The notes under the pieces were generated by a model. It was given only the letters and a program-made list of their open reading frames with translations, was not told the DNA's origin and did not search any database. The position numbers and the translations under genes were made by a program. A DNA stretch of 64,000 nt. It comes from Branchipolynoe longqiensis (Eukaryota; Annelida; Polychaeta; Phyllodocida; Polynoidae). Below are positions 33,653-44,689 of the stretch, piece by piece (position 1 is the first letter of the stretch; each line of letters begins with the position of its first letter). Location of the stretch: the NCBI GenBank assembly GCA_030323885.1, contig CM059186.1, positions 29,621,005-29,685,004 on the forward strand, written 5' to 3'.

Positions 33653-34005
33653 AGTTGCATAGTCCGATGGTTTTGAGTTTTTACCATTTTTCTGAGATAT
33701 ATATATTAATTTTATTGTAATAAACTACCTTATGTTAGTTTGAAGTAATTTTGTTTTAAATAGCTACGTTTTGAGATAATTTAAGTGTAAACAAGTAATA
33801 GTAGTTTTTGCAAGTACGCCAAAACTCTGACACCATAGGTTGCTGCATGAAGTAACAGGTTCAATTAAATTGACTCAGTGTTATTCCCTTCGATGTGCCA
33901 ACAAATGCTTAATACGAGTAACAGAATCTGAGTTAGATATGTAGAATCAAATCTAGATAATTGCTTAAATTTGGAAAGTGTAATGCTTCATCGGACTATT
34001 CATCT
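33653..34005. mobile_element. FB-TTAA foldback MITE
   Basis: 353 bp in the orientation opposite to 22994. Perfect TTAA flanks (33649-33652, 34006-34009); left TIR AGTTGCATAGTCCGATG. The right end has two changes (TCGGACTATTCATCT). Confidence 0.85.
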
Positions 34006-34149
34006 TTAAATAAAATAATCATGGCATATATATGGGTAGCAGTGTGCTTCACCCCCTGTGCTATCATTGCTATGGGGTCTCACCAGCACTAGGACATGAT
34101 TGTGCAGCAACTTTAGTAATGTGGAAGTGGTGTGACGAATCAGAACCTC

Positions 34150-34835
34150 AAACAGCCACAACACACATCGCCATTAAACACACCACCACCACACACCACG
34201 CATACCACCACACACCACCACACACCACCTCACACCACCACCACACATACTACAATAATCCACCACATATCACCACCATAATCCATCAACACACACTACT
34301 ACCACACACCACCACCATAACACACACCACCATGCACCACCACCACACCACCACCACATACCACCATCACCACATACCACCACCATACACCACTACACAC
34401 CACAATACACCACCACACACCACCACCACACACCACCACCACACACCACCACCACCACAGATACCGCAATAATCCACCACATATCACCACCATAATCCAT
34501 CACCACACACTACTACCACACATCACCACCATCACACACACCACCGCACACCACCACCGCACATACTGCAACAATCCACCACATAGCACTGCCATCACAC
34601 ACACCACCACCATCACACAAACCACCACCATCACACACACCACCACCATCACACACACCACCACCATCACACACACCACCACACATCACCACCACCACAC
34701 ACCACCACATAGCACCACCATAATCCACTACTTACAACCATCACCACATACAACCACTATACAACACTACATACCACCACCATACACAACTACACACCAC
34801 CATACACCACCACATACCACCACCATACACCACCA
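34150..34835. repeat. CACCACCACCATCACACA array
   Basis: Degenerate CAC/CCA-rich units, including a clean run of CACCACCACCATCACACA at about 34600-34680. Confidence 0.9.
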
Positions 34836-34839
34836 CCAC

Positions 34840-35848
34840 TTACCTACCACCACCACACCACCACACCACCACATACACCACCACACCACCACACCGCCAC
34901 ACCACCACACCACCACACCACCACACACACCACACACACCACACACACCACACACCACACACACCAAAAATACCATGACACCACCACACCACCACACCAC
35001 CACACCGCCACACCACCACACCACCACACCACCACACCACCACACCACCACACCCCCACACTCCCACACCACCACACCACCACACCACCACACCACCACA
35101 CCACCACACCACCACACCACCACACCACCACACCACCCCACCACCGCACCACCGCACCACCACACCACCACACCACCACACCACCACACCACCACACCAC
35201 CACACCACCACACCACCACACCACCACACATACCACACACACCAAACATACCACCACACCACCACACCACCACACCACCACACCACCACGCCACCAGCCC
35301 ACCACGCCACCACACCACCACACCACCACACCACCACACCACCACACCACCACACCACCACACCACCACACCACCACACCACCACACCACCACACCCCCA
35401 CACCCCCACACCACCACACCACCACACCACCACACCACCACACCACCACACCACCACACCACCACACCACCACACCACCACACCACCACACCACCACACC
35501 ACCACACCACCACACCACCACACCACCACACCGCCACACCGCCACACCGCCACACCGCCACACCGCCACACCGCCACACCGCCACACCGCCACACCGCCA
35601 CACCGCCACACCGCCACCCCGCCACACCGCCACACCGCCACACCGCCACACCGCCACACCGCCACACCGCCACACCGCCACACCGCCACACCGCCACACC
35701 GCCACACCGCCACACCACCACACCACCACACCACCACACCACCACACCACCACACCACCACACCACCACACCACCACACCACCACACCACCACACCACCA
35801 CACCACCACACCACCACACCACCACACCACCACACCACCACACCACGC
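34840..35848. repeat. 1-kb 8-bp array (ACCACCAC)n with ACCGCCAC block
   Basis: About 125 octamers. At 35530-35712 nearly every unit is ACCGCCAC; elsewhere the unit is ACCACCAC with rare variants. Because 8 is not a multiple of 3 and the unit contains no stop in any frame, all six frames remain open for up to 368 codons. None is a gene. Confidence 0.95.
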
Positions 35849-35855
35849 GCAAACC

Positions 35856-36500
35856 TTGATCGGTGTAGGTGCATACAACAACAAATAAAGTACCTTGAAT
35901 TTCCGGTGGTGTGAGGCGGACATGGCCGCCTCAACCTGCACGACAATCGTGACGTATATATGACATAGTTGAAATATGTGGCACGTGACGCACAGAAATA
36001 TTAATCCTGTCCGTGTATAACATCGAAATAAAATACTGCAATGTCAGTTCGGCATAGTCCACCATCTTCTTCAGATGTATTCAGCTACAAAAACTTGACA
36101 TGCATCTGAGATCTGACAATTCATTTTAATTAAGTATAGGACGTGATGGTTAATAATTAAGTATATGACATGATGGTTAATTTTTGTTTCTTAAAAACAT
36201 GTGTTTGTTTTCTTCAAACTTTTGTAAATGCACATTTCACATACACAAAAATCCCTCAACAAGAAGGAGCAAAAGATGAAGAAGAAGAAAAAGAAGAAGG
36301 AGGCGAAGAAGAAGACGACGACAAAAGGGAGGAGGACGAAGAGGAGGAAGAGAACGAGTAGCACCAATGGTGGTAGATATAACAATAAATTGTTTAAATC
36401 TTGCATTAAACATTTGATGTTAGTTGCGCTGAACAGTAACAATACTTAGGCATCATAAAATATTTCGAAATCATTTTTAAAACATTTATTTTTAGCCGCA
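35856..36500. other. Unclassified spacer with GAA-rich tract
   Basis: 36255-36360 is a purine-rich (GAAGAA, GAGGAGGA) stretch that yields acidic or basic pseudo-peptides. No gene. Confidence 0.5.
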
Positions 36501-36509
36501 CAAAGAAAG

Positions 36510-36728
36510 TAGCCATTGATCCAGGTTCAGAAATGTATACCCCACAGTTCCCACTGGGTTATTGATTCAAGCGAGATTGATATATTCAATGAGGTAAGGG
36601 GGCCACATCCAGGATTATATAGAGGTCGCGGGAAAGGCCCCCAACAACCCACACCAATCGGGCCGGAACTTGCCATTGTCCGTCCTGACGTGATCTCGGA
36701 AGTTACTAGGACGTCAAACCCTGAATAA
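36510..36728 (+). mobile_element. SINE-like fragment related to SINE-A tail
   Basis: The end GTTACTAGGACGTCAAACCC and the preceding GTCCGTCCTGACGTGATCTC parallel the SINE-A 3' region. Sequence before it differs, suggesting another family sharing the same LINE-recognised tail. Confidence 0.5.
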
Positions 36729-36829
36729 CTCATTTACTTATATGCACGTTTTTTCTTGATTTGCCAATCACCGTGATTGGGGTATGGAGGAGGGAGGGGA
36801 GGGAGGGGGCGTCGGGGGGGGGTGGTAGG

Positions 36830-36880
36830 TTGGTTGTTGGAGTTTTACATCCTGACAACATTTAAGGTCAAATCAGGAAG
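36830..36880 (-). mobile_element. SINE-A tail fragment
   Basis: TTGGTTGTTGGAGTTTTACA and AAGGTCAAATCAGGA only. Confidence 0.7.
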
Positions 36881-36919
36881 GGGACGGGGGTAGGAGGGTG
36901 CGATTTGGTTCAGATATGA

Positions 36920-37205
36920 TGGTTGGTTGGTTGTTGGAGTTTTACGCCCTGGCAACATATAAGGTCATATCAGGATGGGCACCGACTTGTAACAGTGCAC
37001 ACTCATGGCGACTTTCATAGTGCTGTCCCACAGGGAGACCTGGCCACCAGCACCATGACATGATATCCCACTCAGTCACATTATCCTGACACTGAGCCAA
37101 ACAGTCCTTGCCCTATCCTAATAATGACGAGCGCCTGGCTAGGAAGTGACAAGTATCAATTTTTTAAGTCATCGGTTTGACTCGACCAGGGTTCGATCCC
37201 GTGAG
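36920..37205 (-). mobile_element. SINE-A with 11-bp target duplication
   Basis: Flanked on both sides by TTCAGATATGA (36909-36919 and 37206-37216), a direct repeat expected from target-primed reverse transcription. The copy is 5'-truncated just beyond the B box (GGGTTCGATCCCG inverse), consistent with incomplete reverse transcription. Confidence 0.85.
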
Positions 37206-37450
37206 TTCAGATATGAAGAGTGACGTGGGAAGACGCTGGTACTCTTAGTCTTAGGCTGCAGCTCTATACCGCAGCCATATCCCCCAACCAGTTTGCATTG
37301 TGCCCACAATCAGCAAGAACGGCTGACAAACAATGTTGGCCCGGTGGTGTTGTGTTGTGTGGTGGTGGGGAGAGGTGCTAGTGGGTTGGGTGGGTGGGTG
37401 TGAGTGCGTGTGAAGTGAACTGGATGAGTGGGAGGGCTTTGTGTGGTACC

Positions 37451-37763
37451 TGTTTGTTTGTTGTTTTACGCCCTAGAAACATCAAAGGTCATATCACGAC
37501 GGGTACTGATTTGTGACAGTGTACACTTATGGTGACTTATAGTGCTGCCCCACTGGGAGACCAGGCCGCCAGCACCATGGCCCAATATCCCACACAGTCA
37601 CATTATCCTGATACTGTGCAAACCCGTCCTTGTCCTATCCTATTAATGGCAAGTACCGGACTAGGTAGCGAGAAGTATCATTCATTTGACTCGGCTGGGA
37701 TTCGAACTCCCGACCTTCCGCACAGGAAGCCTGCGCTCTACCGATTCGGCCACCTAGTCCGGT
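37451..37763 (-). mobile_element. SINE-A, full length, variant head
   Basis: Head read inversely: ACCGGACTAGGTGGCCGAAT, then a hairpin-like arm (TTCCTGTGCGGAA) and perfect B-box-like GAGTTCGAATCCC. It is the clearest example of the second head type. Confidence 0.85.
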
Positions 37764-37999
37764 ATTGTGTGGGATCAAAGTCAATACAACACACTACAAC
37801 CACCCCCCACTCCCCCCGACCACATTCTTCTTCTTATTTTTCTTCTCAATTTTAAAATATGCTTCTGAAGAAAGGTTAGCTGTTCTCTGAACACCGGCCG
37901 TGCTATGTTGGGCTCGTCCTGCTTTGCTTTCGGCTGCGCGCGTCTGTGTGTGGCGGGCGGGGCTGGGTGGGGCGAGGTGGGTCGGGGCGGGGATAGGGG

Positions 38000-38505
38000 C
38001 GACAAGTTAGGGTGAGGCGGGAAACGGTTGGACAAGGCAGACAGTGCATGACAGGGCTGGAGAAGGTAGGACAGGGAAGGGCTGGTAAGGGCAGGTGAGG
38101 GTAGGCAATGGCAGGCAAGGGCAATCAATAGCAGGCAAGGGCAGGCATATAGGGGAAGACCACAGGCAAGGGCAGTCAAGGGCAGGCGAGGGCAGGCGAG
38201 GGCAGACGATGGCAGGCAAGGGAAATCAAAGGCAGGCAGATAAGGGAAGAATAAGACAGGCAAGGACAGGCAAGGACTAGACAAGGGCATGCCAGGGCAT
38301 GTAGTGACAAGCAAGAGCAGGCAAGGGCAGGCCAGGGTAAGTAATGACAATCAAGAGAAGGCAAGGGCAGGCCAGGGCAGTCATGGGCAAGCAAGGCCAA
38401 ACAAGGACAGGAAAGGACAGGGCAGAGCAGAGAAGAGCAAGGAAGGGCAGGCAAGGGCAGGCGACGGCAGTTAAAGGGAGGGAAAGGCAAAGAAGGGAAA
38501 GGCAG
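38000..38505. repeat. 10-bp array AAGGGCAGGC
   Basis: About 45 degenerate decamers, with inserts such as AATGACAAGC. Cys/Leu/Pro-rich minus-strand frames here are artefacts. Confidence 0.9.
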
Positions 38506-38548
38506 TTGGGTGTGTGAGAGAGGGTCTGGGTCCTGGTCCCGGTGGAAC

Positions 38549-39040
38549 GATTTCAATTTCCCCCCTTTGCAAGTTCCCCCCGGGTATCTGAAAACGTTTT
38601 TAATTTCCCCGCCGTGAAATTGAAAACGTTTTCAGATTCCCGGGAGGGAAATTCAAAACAGTTTTCAGATTCCTCCCCCTATTTTCAAATTCCCCCTCCG
38701 GGAATTTAAAATTGCTTTAAAAATGTTTTTAAACGTTTTAAAATTCAGACCGATAATATTTTTTTTCTTAGCCATCTCGGAGACTTTTTGTGACATTTGG
38801 GGTGAAATATGTTTTGTTGTACTAGTAATAATTTCCATTATGCTATTCTCTGTGTATTATTATATTTGTCATGAAAAATTAAAAAATTTAATTAAAATAA
38901 ATAAAATTCCCCAAAAATGGGGGAGGGAAAGTTAAAATGAGGGAGGGAAAATGAAAACGTTTTCAAATTCCCGTGGGATGAATTTGAAAACGTTTTCAAG
39001 TTCCCGTGGGGGAACTTCAATCAGGGGGGAATTTGAAATC
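38549..39040. mobile_element. Foldback element with GAAAACGTTTTC palindromes
   Basis: Inverted tips GATTTCAA(A/T)TTCCCCCC. Both arms contain GAAAACGTTTTCA(A/G)ATTCCC units, each holding the perfect palindrome GAAAACGTTTTC. The core is AT-rich. No ORF with a recognisable domain. Confidence 0.6.
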
Positions 39041-39478
39041 TTTACACTGGTCCCGGTCCCGGTGCGAGTTCAACACGTGAGTTAAATGTTCATACATATA
39101 TCTGAATAATTCCTACCTTGTGTGAACAAATGAAGACAGTGTGTGTACATAAGCAGCCTATCTGAACCACATTTTATTAAAGGGTCGATTTTTAGAGTAA
39201 GAACTCATGAAATTGGCGTATCCTGACTGACACTCACCTGAAGATGATGAGGGTTTACAATCACACAGGCCACTTCACAAGTAGTATTGGTGATAATGGA
39301 ATTATCACTGTACATGTGTATATAGGTTCTACGCCATAACAAAAACCACCAAGCCAAGGGGAGAAACAAAAACTACCCAAGGAGAGCGAGTGGGAGGTGG
39401 GTTGATTAGGTTTTCGAATAATCAATTTGTGATTAAATTCAATGGGGTCGAGCGCGGAGGGACTACCCTGGTGGGGGG
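39041..39478. other. Unclassified spacer
   Basis: Near-unique sequence without a recognised gene or repeat. Confidence 0.4.
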
Positions 39479-39479
39479 A

Positions 39480-39905
39480 AGTGGGGGATCGACGGAGCAG
39501 GGGGCGGGGGGAGCGGGCGGGGGTCGGGCGGGGTCGGGCGGGGTCGGGCGGGGGCCGGGCGGGGGCCGGGTTGGGCCGGGCGGGGGCGGGCGGGGGGCCG
39601 GGCGGGGCCGGGCGGGGCTGGGCGGGGGCGGGCGGGGGGCGGGAGGGGGCGGGCGGGGGCCGGGCGGGGGCCGGGCGGGGGCCGGGCGGGGGGGCGGGGC
39701 GGGGGCGGCGGGCGGGGGGCCGGGCGGGGGCCGGGCGGGGGCCGGGCGGGGGGGGCGGGCGGGGGCCGGGCGGGGGCGGGCGGGGGCCGGGCGGGGGCCG
39801 GGCGGGGGCCGGGGCGGGGGCCGGGCGGGGGCCGGGCGGGGTCGGGCGGGGCCGGGCGGGGCCGGGCGGAGCCGGGCGGGGCCGGGCGGGGCCGGGCGGG
39901 GAAGT
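39480..39905. repeat. GGCCGGGCGGGG GC-rich array
   Basis: About 35-40 units of GGGCCGGGCGGG type, over 85% G+C by eye. Gly/Arg/Pro frames on both strands are artefacts. Confidence 0.9.
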
Positions 39906-39944
39906 GTGAACCATAGCCGGGGCGATGTGGTGACGGGCTGGGAG

Positions 39945-40500
39945 GGGAGGGGCAGAGGGGGGGGGGACACCAAGAGGATGGGCGAGGATGGGCGAGAATG
40001 GGCGAGGATGGGCGAGGATGGGCGAGGAGGGACGAGGAGGGGTGAAGAGGGGCGAGGAGAGGCGAGGAGGGGCAAGGAGGGGCGAGGAGGGGTGAAGAGG
40101 GGCGAGGAGAGGCGAGGAGGGGCGAGGAGTGGCGAGGAGGGGCGAGTAGGGGCGAAGAGAGGAGGTGGAAGGAGGGGCGAGGAGAGGAGGAGCGAGGAGT
40201 GGCGAAGAGGGCCGAGGAGTGGCGAGGAGGGATGAGGAGGGGCGAGGAGGGGCGAGGAGAGCAGGGGGAAGGAGCGGCGAGGGGGAGGAGGGGCGAGGAG
40301 TGGCGAGGAGGGATGAGGAGGGGCGAGGAGGGGCGAGGAGAGGAGGGGGAAGGACGGGCGAGGGGAGGAGGGGCGAGGAGGGTCAAGGAGGGGCGAGGAA
40401 GAGCGAGGAGGGTCAAGGAGGGGCGAGGAAGAGCGAGGAGAGTCGAGGAGGGGCCAGGAGGGGCGAGGAGGGGCGAGGAGGGGCGAGGAGGGGCGGTGGG
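39945..40500. repeat. 10-bp array GAGGAGGGGC
   Basis: Decamers with GAGTGGC and GATGAGG variants. Larger blocks of about 90-110 bp recur (e.g. around 40185-40255 and 40287-40345). Confidence 0.9.
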
Positions 40501-40817
40501 AATCGGGCCGATCGATGGTGATGTACCTTATATGGATCGGTCCCCCTCTCCCACCTGCCACCCGCCCCCCCCCCCCCCCAAAGCTGCTCAATGATTTCTT
40601 TTATTTTTAGTTTTATTTTGCTATAGAATATGGTAGGGTATTTGCGGTTGGATTGGTCCGAGGGGGGATAGTATTCATCCTTCGTGTGGTAAGCTAACAA
40701 TAAGTAACTAGCAAGTATCTAAACAATTTGACAAGTTAGTAATAGCATCAAGATAACACAATAGATTACATAGGATGCATCCAGATATGTCATGGGAATG
40801 ATTCCTTATAAAGTCAC
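40501..40817. other. Unclassified spacer
   Basis: A C12-14 run at ~40566; otherwise AT-rich and unrecognised. Confidence 0.4.
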
Positions 40818-40915
40818 CTAGGTCCTAGCAACATCCAAGGTCATATCAGGATGGCTCCGGACTTTTGACAGTGCACACTTACGGCAACTTTACAGTGCTG
40901 TCCCACTGGGAGACC
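40818..40915 (-). mobile_element. SINE-A, part 1 of a split copy
   Basis: Tail and first body half, ending at CACTGGGAGACCAG. It continues at 41805 after an 889-bp insertion. Confidence 0.8.
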
Positions 40916-41804
40916 AGAGCCTGTATGCATGGGGCGGTGTTAGCTGGCCAAAACTGGGTTTGGACAGGATTTCTAGTTTAGCGGCGAAAAGTCGCTATGT
41001 ATGGTGCAGTGTTACGGAAACACGGTGAGTTTAAGATCTGGTAAGCTAACACCACTCCATACCAGGTATCGATTAGGCCCAAATCTATTCAATGCTATCA
41101 TATTTAACACAATTACATACTCAAAAAGTGAAATGTGATCAAATTAACCCTAAAATCGAAGCGATATTAACGCCGTGGCTACATCGGTGGTGATATTCAT
41201 ACTGTCGAATCTAAACAAAACAAATCGCTGCAGCCGCCGCCGCCGACAGAATTACATTTAAAAAAAGTGAAATTTGGCCAAATTAAACCAGAAATAGAAG
41301 CGATATTAACACTGCTGCCGAATTATGGTCAAATTAAACCAATAAATTGAATCATCAAACCGATATTAATGCCACAGCTACATCGGCGGCAATATTCATA
41401 CTGTCGAATGTAAACAAAACAAATCGCCGCTGCCACCGCATTGGCCATAATATATTAGGCCCAAATCTATTCAATGCTATCATATTTTACAGAATAAGAT
41501 ACTCAAATATTGAAATTTGGTCAAATTAACCCAAAAATCGAACCGATATTAACACATTCATTCTGTCAAATCTAAACAAAACAAATCCCCGTTGCCGCTG
41601 ATGATATTGTCAAATAGCGGTGTTCGCCGGCAACAGGCTCAGAGCGATTTCCCAAATCTATAAATTACTGCTAGGTTAGTTAACGCCACTGTGCTTTGGC
41701 TCCGTACATACCCCATGACCCATTTCCCAACACTGCCGTTAGCTACCCTGGCAGCCGCCCTTAACACCAGAGCTGATAAAAACTTGTTCATGCATACGGG
41801 CCCT
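40916..41804. mobile_element. 889-bp TIR element inserted in a SINE
   Basis: Inverted tips AGAGCCTGTATGCATG (left) and AGGGCCCGTATGCATG (right, inverse). The inside has three imperfect direct repeats with landmarks CGATATTAACGCC, TCATACTGTCGAAT and AAACAAAACAAATCGC (about 41155-41235, 41355-41430, 41540-41590). Both ends interrupt a continuous SINE-A body, which proves it is an insertion. Confidence 0.75.
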
Positions 41805-41936
41805 GGGCACAAGCAGCATGATCGAATTTCCCACTCAGTCATATTATCATGACACTGAGCTAACCAATCCTTACCCTATCCTATTAATACAGAGTATCAG
41901 CCTAGGTAACGACAAGTATGAATTTGATAAATCATT
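41805..41936 (-). mobile_element. SINE-A, part 2 of a split copy
   Basis: Resumes with a diverged GGGCACAAGCAGCATGATC and runs to ATTTGATAAATCATTGG, where another SINE-A copy starts. Confidence 0.75.
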
Positions 41937-42276
41937 GGTTGGTTGGTTGGTTGTTGGAGTTTTATGTCCTGGCAACATGTACGGTCATATCAGGATGGGT
42001 ACCGACTTATGACAGTATGCACTCATGGTGACTTTATAGTGGTTCCCAACTGGGAGACGAGGTCATCAGTGTTATGACCTGTTATCCCACTCAGTCACAT
42101 TATCCTGACACTGAGCAACCAGTCCTTTCCCTACCCTAATAATGCAGAGTGCCTGGCTAGGAAGCGACAAGTATCAATGTTGTAAGTCATTAGTTTGACT
42201 CAACCAGGAATTGAACTCCCGACCTCCCACACACGAAGCCAGCCAGCGTTCTTATCGGCTCAATCATCCGGTCCAA
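41937..42276 (-). mobile_element. SINE-A, near full length, variant head
   Basis: Tail beginning (TTGG)n at 41937, complete body, and head ending at CAATCATCCGGTCC. B box changed to GGAATTGAACTCC when read on the plus strand. Confidence 0.8.
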
Positions 42277-42485
42277 CAGGTTCAGCTTTGAGAGAAGTGA
42301 CTAATTCTTATGTGTATTTTTGTTGGGGGGGAGGTTATTTACCCTGTCCATAACGAGTAAGTCGCATCGCGGCTTGTTTTCATCGCTGAACAGCAATAGT
42401 CTACATTTGGGAGCAGCCTTGTCATCTTAGCTGTTAGTCATTATGTTAGTTGTTGTGGTTGTTGTTTTTTTGGAAATACTCAAAC

Positions 42486-42745
42486 AGACGGGGCTGCCCT
42501 CTATGGAAGATCTTTTGATCAAAAAGAAACTCCAGTGGACTGGACACCTCATGAGGATGTCATCCTACAGGCTACCAAAGCAGATCCTCTATTCTCAACT
42601 GTCTTCTGGTTACAGATAGAGAGGGCACCCTCGTCTCCAGTTCAAGGATACCATCAAGAGAAACCTGAAGCTGAGAGACATTAAGACTGACTCATGGACA
42701 TCACTCTCACAGCAGAGAGGTAAATGGAGAGCGGCAGTCAAGTAA
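42486..42745 (+). pseudogene. LINE reverse-transcriptase C-terminal fragment
   Basis: Reads as the last ~85 residues of a non-LTR retrotransposon ORF: a W-T-G-H-L-M-R motif, then R-L-P-K-Q-I-L-Y-S-Q-L, F-K-D-T and a final W-R-A-A-V-K. The order GH..R, RLPKQ, FKDT, WR is known from animal LINE reverse-transcriptase tails. One in-frame stop lies after the L-S-S-G-Y-R stretch. A (GATGAT)n tail follows. It is 5'-truncated, as usual for LINE copies. Confidence 0.7.
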
Positions 42746-42789
42746 TGAAAGCAGTCTTTGTCGCATCGCGACCGACAGCATGATGATGA

Positions 42790-43500
42790 TGTTTTTTTGT
42801 GGGGGTTCCTTTTTTTAATTCTTTTTTTCATGCCACATTTGCAAACATTTTCGTATATACCTACCTCATGCACTAGCATTGGTAGGGATACTCAGTTTAC
42901 ACTGTGACTTTGTGAGGTCGGGGTATGAGGTCATTTGAAGAATTATTACTAGTTAGGTTTTGAATCATGGTTGTGAGTGTGAACATACTACATAGACGAT
43001 CTTGCAGCCTTTGTTCTTAGAAAATTACCTCTAGCCCCTTTATTGTAGTTTTAGGTTAAGTGTATTCTATATGTGATCCACCATTGGAACGGGTACATCT
43101 GCGTGTCAATTGCAACTATCAAGAACAAAATTTAAATTCCCGGCGACTCTATTCACCTTTTTGAATAGCGAGCAGAGAGAAACATCATAAAATATAAACC
43201 TATATTGAAAGCTATATTGAAAGGAAAATCATGAACGTGAAAGTTCCATGTGATAATAATCCATAGAAAATTGAATTCTATAATGGTATGATGACCTTGC
43301 TGGCTATTTCCAATGGCGCTAATCACTAGAGAATTTGGAATCAGTTGTTGGTAAACACAGTCATCATTTTGTATTTAAAAAATTATATATATTATATATA
43401 ACACATAAAGCTTTGTATAATTTGTATATATATAATACATAAAGCTTTGTATAATTTCCGTTATTATTACTAAAAGCTGACTTTTTTTACAATACTGGTC
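42790..43500. other. Unclassified AT-rich spacer
   Basis: No recognised gene. A direct repeat ACATAAAGCTTTGTATAATTT occurs at about 43402 and 43437. Confidence 0.4.
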
Positions 43501-43504
43501 GCTA

Positions 43505-43807
43505 TTGTCATGAGGGTGATGAAAATGGGAAGTATTGCGCCTAGAGCAGGAGTCGAACCCACATCTCTTGCATTCTGGGCCAGTGTACTAACCACCCTCA
43601 TGTTATCACCCTATCCACACCCACCTGTCTATGTGGTTCTTTGCCTGAGAGGTATGTCCAGACTACTACACTATATTTCGAACTAAGATCCACTTGTCCC
43701 CCTGGAATTGTAAGTCTTTTAAATGTTTTATGCCCATAAGTCGCTTAATGCTTACAAGTACATACAGGCAATGCTCTTGCATGTAAACATATACAGGGTA
43801 GGTTCAA
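43505..43807 (-). mobile_element. SINE-B, distal portion
   Basis: Head at 43505-43600 in inverse orientation (inverse of GGGTTCGACTCC). It is followed leftward in the repeat by a copy of the unit seen at 59 kb, including CCCTGGAATTGTAAGTCTTT. It is interrupted at 43807 by an inserted TIR element. Confidence 0.65.
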
Positions 43808-44193
43808 CCAAAGACCCTATAATACTAAGACGGCTCACTCCCTATCTCTCCCATGGTAATGTAAATTTCGCAGTGCCACCTTGTGGTGGGTTTGATCAGC
43901 CCAGCTGCTGGTTGGTGTTTCACATGGAAACACATACAATTATATTATACATGAGATAGGTAAGTATGAATACACATCAATATGAAATTGCTAGGAACAA
44001 ATACACATCATCATCAGCATCATCATCAGTATCGCCATCATCACACATCTTTCACATTCATATATACATTTTATACATAAAATATAGCACCTGTTTAACC
44101 AAGAAAACAGCCAGTGCACCAAGTGGTGGGTTTGATCATTTTGATTACACAGTACAGGCTGAGTGAGCCGTCTTAGTATTATAGGGTCTTTGG
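43808..44193. mobile_element. 386-bp element with perfect 33-bp TIRs
   Basis: Left end CCAAAGACCCTATAATACTA and 13 more bases to CTCACTC; the right end is the exact inverse over all 33 bp. TTCAA is duplicated at 43803-43807 and 44194-44198, and the flanks rejoin into an uninterrupted SINE-B (GGTTCAACAACC). Just inside both ends lies a related GTGGTGGGTTTGATC motif. There is no ORF. The 5-bp duplication does not fit the commonest superfamilies. Confidence 0.8.
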
Positions 44194-44198
44194 TTCAA

Positions 44199-44375
44199 CA
44201 ACCATACATCACATAACTTGTACAGGATCCTGATCACGGAAACCAGTGTCATGGGGGGAGGGGGTGATGAAAATGGGAAATATTGCACCTAAAGCAGGAA
44301 TCGAACACACATCTCTTGCATTCTGGGCCAGTGTTATAACCAAATCACCACCTAGGCTCCCTGATGTCATCACGC
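44199..44375 (-). mobile_element. SINE-B, proximal portion
   Basis: Continues the SINE-B interrupted at 43807. The head at about 44290-44370 includes CACCACCTAGGCTCCCTGATG, the inverse of the family's 5' end. A second unit copy follows to about 44460. Confidence 0.65.
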
Positions 44376-44689
44376 TATCCACACCCACCTCTCTGTGTCG
44401 CTCCTTGCCTCACAGGTTCGTGCAGACTACTACATTATATTTGCAACAAAGAGCCACCTCCGATGAGTGACTTTGCTTTTCCCATTGAGCAAATCAGGTC
44501 ATAGTACTACAATGGCGCCACCTGGAGAAGTAGGGGAAAACAAGCGGCTTCAGTAATACCGTGCTTAAGTGGTAGGTGGCACTGTCAATCGCTTAATGTC
44601 ATTTTTTAATGAAAATTCCCGTTGTTCCTTCTGTGTAGATGGCAATAAGGGAAGCATTGTATTTGTGTCATTGGTGTATCATATGGACA

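Noticed and set aside
34767..35946. Three overlapping minus-strand frames of 361-368 codons and a 294-codon plus-strand frame
   Set aside because: All are translations of an 8-bp repeat that has no stop in any frame; the composition is only V/W/C/G or H/T/P.
36170..36361. Short acidic protein (Glu/Asp-rich)
   Set aside because: Derived from a GAA/GAG purine tract; the opposite strand gives an equally open Phe/Leu frame.
39261..40594. Frames up to 389 codons rich in Pro/Arg/Ser or Gly/Arg
   Set aside because: GC-rich decamer arrays; several frames open on both strands at once.
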